A stretch of DNA of 64,000 nt from Shewanella sp. TC10 (lineage in GTDB: Bacteria; Pseudomonadota; Gammaproteobacteria; Enterobacterales; Shewanellaceae): contig NZ_VKHR01000002.1 in the NCBI RefSeq assembly GCF_009663145.1, positions 7,705-71,704 on the forward strand, written 5' to 3'. Within the stretch, counting starts at the first letter, position 1, and every line of letters begins with the position of its first letter. The position numbers and the translations under genes were made by a program. Shown here one piece after another: positions 1 to 8,900 of the stretch. The notes under the pieces are model-generated. The model was not told the origin of the DNA. It ran no database searches and was given only the letters and a program-made list of their open reading frames with translations.

Positions 1-2918
1 GGCACTGAGCAAAAAATATCTGTCACCATTAACGGCACTGATGATAAAGCCGTTATTGCAGGAACCAGCACAGCACAATTAACCGAAGATAAAGACCTGC
101 ATCAAGGGCAACTTCATGTTGATGGCGCACTCACTGTGACTGATGTAGACAATGGTCAAAATCAATTCCAAGCCACAGTACAGCAAGGTCAATTTGGTAC
201 GCTTTCTTTAAACGAACTAGGCCACTGGACTTATACCGCTGACAATTCACAACAGGCTATTCAAGGCCTGAAAAGCGGTGATTCGCTTACTGATACGCTA
301 GTCGTTCACAGCGTCGATGGCACTGAGCAGAAAATTTCAGTCACTATCAACGGCACTGACGATAAGGCGGTTATTGGTGGTATAGCTACAGCACAATTAA
401 CTGAAGATAAAGACCTTCATCAAGGACAACTTCATGTTGACGGTGCGTTAACCGTTACTGATGTTGATAATGGTCAAAATCAATTCCAAGCCACAGTACA
501 GCAAGGTCAATTTGGTACGCTTTCCATAAACGATTTAGGCCACTGGACTTATACTGCAGACAACTCCCATCAAGCTATTCAAAGTCTGAAAACTGGTGAA
601 TCACTCACCGATACTTTAGTCGTTCACTCCATTGATGGCACAGAACAAAAAATCTCTGCGACCATTAAAGGCACTGACGATAAGGCTATGATTGCTGGCA
701 CTTCAACAGCACAATTGACCGAAGATAAAGACCTGCACCAAGGTCAACTTCATGCTGATGGTGCGTTAACCGTTACTGATGTAGATAATGGTCAAAACCA
801 ATTCCAAGCCACAGTACAGCAAGGTCAATTTGGTACGCTTTCCTTAAATGAACTAGGCCACTGGACCTATACAGCTGATAATTCACAACAGGTTATTCAA
901 GGCCTGAAAACAGGTGAGTCACTTACCGATACGCTAGTCGTACACAGTGTTGACGGCACTGAAAAAAAAATTACTGTATCCATTAATGGAACTGACGATA
1001 AGGCGGTTATTGGCGGTATAGCTACAGCTTATTTGACCGAAGATAAAGACCTTCATCAAGGACAACTTCATGTTGATGGTGCGTTAACCGTTACTGATGT
1101 AGATAATGGTCAAAATCAATTCCAAGCCACAGTACAGCAAGGTCAATTTGGTACGCTTTCCATAAACGATTTAGGCCACTGGACTTATACTGCAGACAAC
1201 TCCCATCAAGCTATTCAAAGTCTGAAAACTGGTGAATCACTCACCGATACTTTAGTCGTTCACTCCATTGATGGCACAGAACAAAAAATCTCTGTGACCA
1301 TTAAAGGCACTGACGATAAGGCTATGATTGCTGGCACTTCAACAGCACAATTGACCGAAGATAAAGACCTGCACCAAGGTCAACTTCATGCTGATGGTGC
1401 GTTAACCGTTACTGATGTAGATAATGGTCAAAACCAATTCCAAGCCACAGTACAGCAAGGTCAATTTGGTACGCTTTCCTTAAATGAACTAGGCCACTGG
1501 ACCTATACAGCTGATAATTCACAACAGGTTATTCAAGGCCTGAAAACAGGTGAATCATTAACTGACACTTTAGTCGTTCATAGCGTCGATGGCACTGAAC
1601 AAAAAATCACTGTATCCATTAATGGTACTGATGATAAGGCAGTCATTGCAGGAACCAGCACAGCACAATTAACTGAAGATAAAGACCTGCATCAAGGACA
1701 ACTTCATGTCGATGGTACGCTCACTGTTACTGATGTAGATAATGGTCAAAACCAATTCCAAGCCACAGTACAGCAAGGTCAATTGGGTACGCTTTCCATA
1801 AACGATTTAGGCCACTGGACTTATACCGCTGACAACTCCCAACAAGCTATTCAAGGCTTGAAAACGGGTGAGTCATTAACGGATACCTTAATCGTTCACA
1901 GCGTTGATGGCACCGAGCAGAAAATCTCAGTAACCATTAATGGCACTGACGATAAGGCGGTTATTGCAGGAACCAGCACAGTACAATTAACCGAAGATAA
2001 AGACCTGCATCAAGGGCTACTTCATGTTGATGGCGCACTGACTGTGACTGATGTAGACAATGGTCAAAATCAATTCCAAGCCAATGTTTTACAAGGACAG
2101 TTTGGCACACTGTCGATCAATAACCTAGGCCACTGGACCTACACCGCTGATAATTCACAACTGGCTATACAAGGCCTGAAAACAGGTGAGTCACTTACCG
2201 ATACGCTAGTTGTTCACAGCGTCGATGGTACTAAACAAAAAATCTCTGTCACCATCAACGGTACTAATGATAAAGCGGTGATTGGTGGTATAGCTACAGC
2301 ACAATTAACTGAAGATAAAGACCTTCATCAAGGACAACTTCATGTTGACGGTTCACTGACTGTGACCGATGTAGACAATGGTCAAAATCAATTCCAAGCC
2401 ATAGTACAGCAAGGTCAATTGGGTACGCTTTCCATAAACGATTTAGGCCACTGGACTTATACTGCAGACAACTCCCAACAGGCTATTCAAGGTCTGAAAA
2501 CGGGTGAATCATTAACTGACACGCTAGTCGTTCACAGCGTCGACGGCACTGAGCAAAAAATATCGGTCACCATCAACGGCACTGACGATAAGGCCGTTAT
2601 TGCAGGAACCAGCACAGCACAATTAACCGAAGACAAAGACCTGCATCAAGGACAACTGCATGTCGATGGTGCGTTAACCGTTACTGATGTAGATAATGGT
2701 CAAAACCAATTCCAAGCGAACGTTTTACAAGGTCAGTTCGGCACTCTGTCGATCAATAACCTAGGCCACTGGACCTACACAGCTGACAACTCACAACAGG
2801 CTATTCAAGGCCTGAAAACAGGTGAGTCACTTACCGATACGCTAGTTGTTCATTCTGTCGATGGCACTGAGCAAAAAATAACAGTCACCATCAACGGTAC
2901 TGATGATAAAGCGGTGAT
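1..2918 (+). repeat. Nine tandem 318-bp VCBS-encoding repeats
   Basis: The anchor GATGTAGATAATGGTCAAAA or a close variant begins at 142, 460, 778, 1096, 1414, 1732, 2050, 2368 and 2686, exactly 318 bp apart. Each unit encodes one 106-residue VCBS domain. Units differ by a few substitutions only. The array runs off the left edge, so the true copy number is unknown. Beyond about 2920 the repeats are clearly diverged and of different length. Confidence 0.95.
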
Positions 2919-5900
2919 TACAGGCACCGACTCAAGTGCGGTCACCGAAGAATCTCAGCTTCAAACCTCGGGCAAACTTACTGTTACCGATATAGATACG
3001 GGAGAAGCGCATTTCTCCAATACCGATATACAAGGCCTGTTAGGTACGTTGCACCTAACTGACAATGGTGCGTGGATTTACGATCTGGATAACACCAACC
3101 CTAAAGTACAAGCCATAGGACAAGGCGCCACCGCCACTGACACCATTACTGTTCGTTCAGCTGATGGCACGCCGCATCAAGTGACTATTACGGTCAATGG
3201 CACTAACGACAAAGCAGTTATTGGCGGAACAAGTTCAGGTACTGTAACTGAAGAGTCTCAACTTAGTACCTCGGGCACACTCACAGTAACCGATGGCGAT
3301 ACTGGCGAAGCACACTTTTCCAATACCGATGTTGTTGGCACGTTAGGAACGCTGCACTTAACTGACAACGGTGCTTGGACATACGATCTTGATAACTCAA
3401 GCTCTGCCGTTCAAGCTCTAGCAAATGGTCAGCAAGTAAAAGATATCATCACTGTTCAATCAGCCGATGGGACACCGCATCAAATTTCAATAGTGGTAAA
3501 CGGTCAGAACGATGCCGCTGTCATTTCTGGCACAACGACAGGTGCGGTAACAGAAGATCGTATTTATGGCATGCAATGGTTAGTTGTAAATAGCCACATG
3601 AACGTTACTGATGCAGACACAGGAGAGGCTCATTTCGATCCTGTTTTACATGCGCACAATTACGCTGGTCTTGGCTATACATCCACGCTAGGTGCAGAGG
3701 TTATCGTAACTCCAGATGGCGACTGGCATTATCAATTAGATAATAATATTTCTCCCGTTCAATCTTTAGGTCAAGGGCAGTCCTACGTTGATAAAGTGAC
3801 CGTGCATACTGTAGATGGAACCACACAAGAGCTACAAATTACCATAACTGGGACAAACGATAACCCAAGGGTTACGGGTTCAAGATTATTGCCTGCTGGT
3901 ACTGAGGATCAAACTCTTCTTATCACGCAAAGTCAGTTGTTAGCTGGTGCGACTGATATTGATAAAAACGATGCTGGCACTTTGCACGTTGATGCTATAA
4001 CCGCCGATCACGGCACGGTTACCCATAATACCGATGGTTCGTTTACCTTCCATCCAGACCAAGACTATAACGGTCAGGTTCAATTCACCTATGATATCAA
4101 AGACGCTCATGGCGGATCAGTACAAGCCACTGCATCGTCTACTCTTGCTGCTGCTGGAGATGCAGCTACCATCTCAGGTGTCGATACAGGTGATGTTCAT
4201 GAAGGACACACTTTCACAGCATCAGACGGCAGTATGACTGGCGGCTATGTTGATGACCGCTCACCTGATCATCAGCACGGAAACATAGGGAAATTGTGGA
4301 ACGATGATATCCATACCGATGGCCACCTATCGATAGTGGATGCTGATGCAGGTGAAAGCTATGCCCAAACAGGCACTTATTATGGCACTCATGGTCGTGT
4401 CATACTTCAAACTAACGGGGACTGGACCTACTATGCTTCCATCGGCCAAGATGCAACCGGCAGAGCTATTGACCATCTGGGTACAGGGGAATCACTAACC
4501 GATACTGTCACCGTTAAATCTGCAGATGGCACCACACACGATATCGTTGTCACCATTCATGGCGATAACGACCGTCCGTATTGTTCTGGTGAGGTGCAAC
4601 TTAACAGCGGTAAAGAAGATCTTGCTCAAACCATCACTGCAACTGAACTATTAGCAAACACCATAGATGTAGATACAAACGACATAGGCAAACTGACGAT
4701 TACGAATCTTCATGCCGATCATGGGTCTATTCTAGATAATCAGGACGGTACCTTCACTTTCACGCCAACCAAAGACTATAACGGTCAGGTTCACTTCACT
4801 TATGATGTACAAGATGCTCACGGCGGGGTTACGCATACCGGAGCGTCAACGACACTATTGGCACACAATGACCCTGCAACATTACCATCTGCACAGGCAG
4901 CAAACTCAGTAACCGAAGATAACTTACAGTCAGGAACGAACAACAACGAATTATGGTCAGGGTGGAAAAACCTTGATGTTCAAGATATTGACTCTCCATC
5001 AGAAGCTAAAGTCACTCAGATAGAAGTCAATGGTGTCAAACACACGGTTCCGACTGACTTCGCTATGAATTTGGCAAGTACCCACGGCACCTTTAACTTC
5101 ACACACTCTACTGATGGCCACAATAAGTGGAGTTATAGTGCGGATAATAGTCATACAGAAATTCAACAATTGAGTAGTGGTGATTCGTTAACAGATACGA
5201 TCACGTTAATTACAGCAGATGGAACTCGAATTCCATTAACAGCGACTATTCAAGGCACCGACGACCATGTCATTATCGATACACCAGATGCACTAACGGC
5301 CTCACTTGGTACTGCGGTAGAAGATAAAGTCACCACTATCTCTGGCACACTGCTTGCGCATGATGCAGATAGTAAAGACTCTGTCACCTTTGCTGCTAGT
5401 GATAACGCGGGCACCTATGGCACATTGCACGTTGATGCTAATGGCCAGTGGCATTATGACCTAGACCATGCAAAGGCCAATTTGCTACAACAAGGCGAAA
5501 CCAAAGCAGAAGGCTTTGATATCACGGCTATATCTACTGATGGTTCAACCGCAACCAAGCATATTGAAGTGTTAGTTCAAGGTTCGAGCGACTCGGCAAC
5601 AATATCGGTAACTTCTAATCCTGACGTACATGAAGATCAACCCGGAAGTTCAGTCGAGATCATATCAGGTAAACTTACTGCTTTAGATCCAGATCATGAC
5701 CAATCAGCATTTTCACTTGATGTTGGTAAACGTCATGACCCATTCAACAGTGGTGTTCACGGTGGGCTACATATCTCCAAAGATGGTTCTTGGACTTATA
5801 CTGTCAACAACAGTCAGATTCAGAACCTAGCCGCCGGACAAGTTGAGCATGTCCAATACAACGTGCATACGGTCGGTGGCGATTCTCATGTCATTGATAT

Positions 5901-8900
5901 TAAGGTTGTCGGTACTAACGATGCTCCAACCATTTCTGCAACGACACTCGCACATGGCACTGAAGACACGCATTACCAAATGCAGGCCAATCAGTTTGGC
6001 TTTACCGATATCGACACTGGCGATACGCTACATTCCATAGCAATCACAGATTTACCACCTGCAACACAAGGTAAGTTCGTCTTAGATGGCCACGATATCA
6101 CCTCAGGTCAGAGTATTGCTACTGCCGATATAGCTAAACTTCAGTTCGTTCCTGCACAAGATTTTAATGGCGATATTCAATTTAAATATACTGTTAACGA
6201 TGGGCATGTTGACTCTACAGAGGCTAGCAACACACTTCATATTGATGCAGTTGGGGACGCAGCAGTAATCACAGGAACGACAACAGGCGATGTCGATGAA
6301 GGACATGGCACCTATCATGACAGGTCACCAAACTACGCACAGCCGGGGATGGCTAAATTAACCAATGATCCTTTATATGCTGATGGTAAGTTAGAGATTA
6401 TTGACCCAGACACTGGCGAAGCCCAATTTGATACAAAAGGTGTGGGCTACTCGTACCATGGTACCTATGGTCAATTAATACTAAATGCAGATGGCAATTG
6501 GCATTATAAAGTGACCGTCGGTAGCAACCAACAAAACGTGGCCACACAGATCGATCAATTAGGTGATGGGCAAAAATTAACGGATACGATTACCGTTTAT
6601 TCTAAAGATGGTACTGCACAAGACATTGTGATTACCATTCATGGCGATAACGACAAACCTTACATCAGCTCTGAAGTGTCACTTGCTACAGGTACCGAAG
6701 ACACAGCTCTTACTTTTACAAAGGCTGATTTGCTTGCCAATACTGTCGATGTGGATGCAAATGACGCTGGTAAGCTTTCCATTGCTAATCTGTTAGTCGA
6801 CCACGGCTCTGTGGTTGACAACAAAGATGGCACATATACCTTTACGCCAACCAAAGACTATAACGGCCTGGTCCACTTTAGCTATGACGTTCAAGACGCG
6901 CACCACGGTGTTACACATACGGGGGCGACAACTAGTTTAGCAGCTGTCGCTGACAATACACCCGCCACAATCTCAGGTGATAGTAGTGGCACAGTTGAAG
7001 AAGATCATCACTTGACCACCAGTGGTACCCTGACCGTTGTAGATCCCGACCAAGGTGACATTGGCTTTACCGCGACAACTGTTCATGGCATGTATGGTGA
7101 TTTGAATATTGATGCGTCAGGGCACTGGACTTATACACTTAATAATCAAAACCCTGATGTTACAGCTTTGTTCGGTAATACTCAGCTTATTGATACGCTG
7201 ACCGTAACGTCAGCGGATGGCACTCAACATGGTATGGATATCACCATTCATGGTGCGAATGAAGCCCCAAGTTTTACTGGAGGACGTCCTGCTAATGGTT
7301 GGGTTTATGATATACCTACAGATGATCACCATGGGCATGGACCGGATACCGGCTGGGTACTGACTAGAGATGCTAAAGATGCTGAAGGTGACACCTTACA
7401 TTGGCGCTTGATATCGAGTAGTGGTGATAGTCATTTCGGCCATATTGACGTGTATTCTAACACCATGTGGTATCGGTTAGACCGCAATAACCCTGCAGTA
7501 ATCGCGTTACATGAAGGTGACACTCTGCATGATAGCTTCCAAATAGAGATTACAGATGGGCACGGTGGTCGCACCATTCAAACATTCGAAATAACCGTTG
7601 GGGGTAAAGACAATTCCGCTCCCACTGCCGTAGGTATTAGCTATGTTACCCCTGACAATATCGTTAATCAGGATGAGTCTATGGCGCCAGTACATGTGAC
7701 TGGACGCGTATTTGGTGACTTTAATACCGGTGACTTAGTATCAATTACCGTGGACGGACATCCAGAAAATTACCAAGCTGCGGTAAACGCCGATGGAACA
7801 TATGATATTGAAGTTCCAGGAGTAATATTGGTCAATAATAACCACCAATCAGCCGTGCATGACATGACGATGCAAGTGGTTCTGCATAAAGCCGATGGTT
7901 CGACAGTAACAGGCGATCACACCTACCAAGTCGATACTGAAACGCCTATGCCTATTGTCACGGTAAATGATATTACCTCAGACAATGTCATTAACGCCGC
8001 AGAAGCAAAAAGCACAGTAGCTGTTACTGGACAAGTTTCAGGGGATTTCCATTATGGTGACAACGTTGAAGTCGTTGTTGATGGGCATCATCATAACGGA
8101 CGAGTAGCTTTTGATGAACATGGAAATGGATACTTTAGTATCGATGTTCCGGGAGCTGAATTGACCGGTGCTGCTTCACTCACAGTTGAAGTCACAACTC
8201 AAGATGAAGCAGGAAACGAAGCGAGCAATGTACCTGTTGTTAAGCACTATGGCGCTGAAATTTCACCCCCAGCGGTCAATTTAGGGTTAGACCCAATATC
8301 TCACGACGGCGTTATTGATAACCAAGAAGCAACTCAAGATATAGAAATTACTGGTGTCGTTGCTAATGCTAACGAAAACGATATTGTAACTTTGAATCTG
8401 TCAAAGCCCGATGGCAGTCATTATAAAGGCCTGTTACTTCACGATGGTAGTTTCCATATTGATGTTCCCGCTTCGGTGCTAATAGCTAATGCGAATCATC
8501 ATGTAATAGCAACTGTCGAAACCACTGATCAATGGGGTAACCCTGCCAGTTCATCACACACACAATCGTATGCACTGGATCAGACCCTTAACCCGTCATC
8601 TGCATTGGTCACAGCACCCGAAGTTTATCTATCGCTTGATCCTAACAGCGATAGTGGTACTAAAGATTATATCACTAACATCGAGGCATTAGTGCTAGAC
8701 GGCTTCACCACCGAACTCAATGCTAAAGTTAACATTTATGATGAAAATCATAATCTTGTTGGACATGGTTTGGCTGATAGCAACGGTGACTTCAAAATTA
8801 CAACAACGCTTCTTGCCGATGGTCAACATCAATTAACAGCCGTTGTAACTGGCCCTGGTGGTCGCCAAGCAACGTCGTTACCTATGGGTATAGAAGTAGA

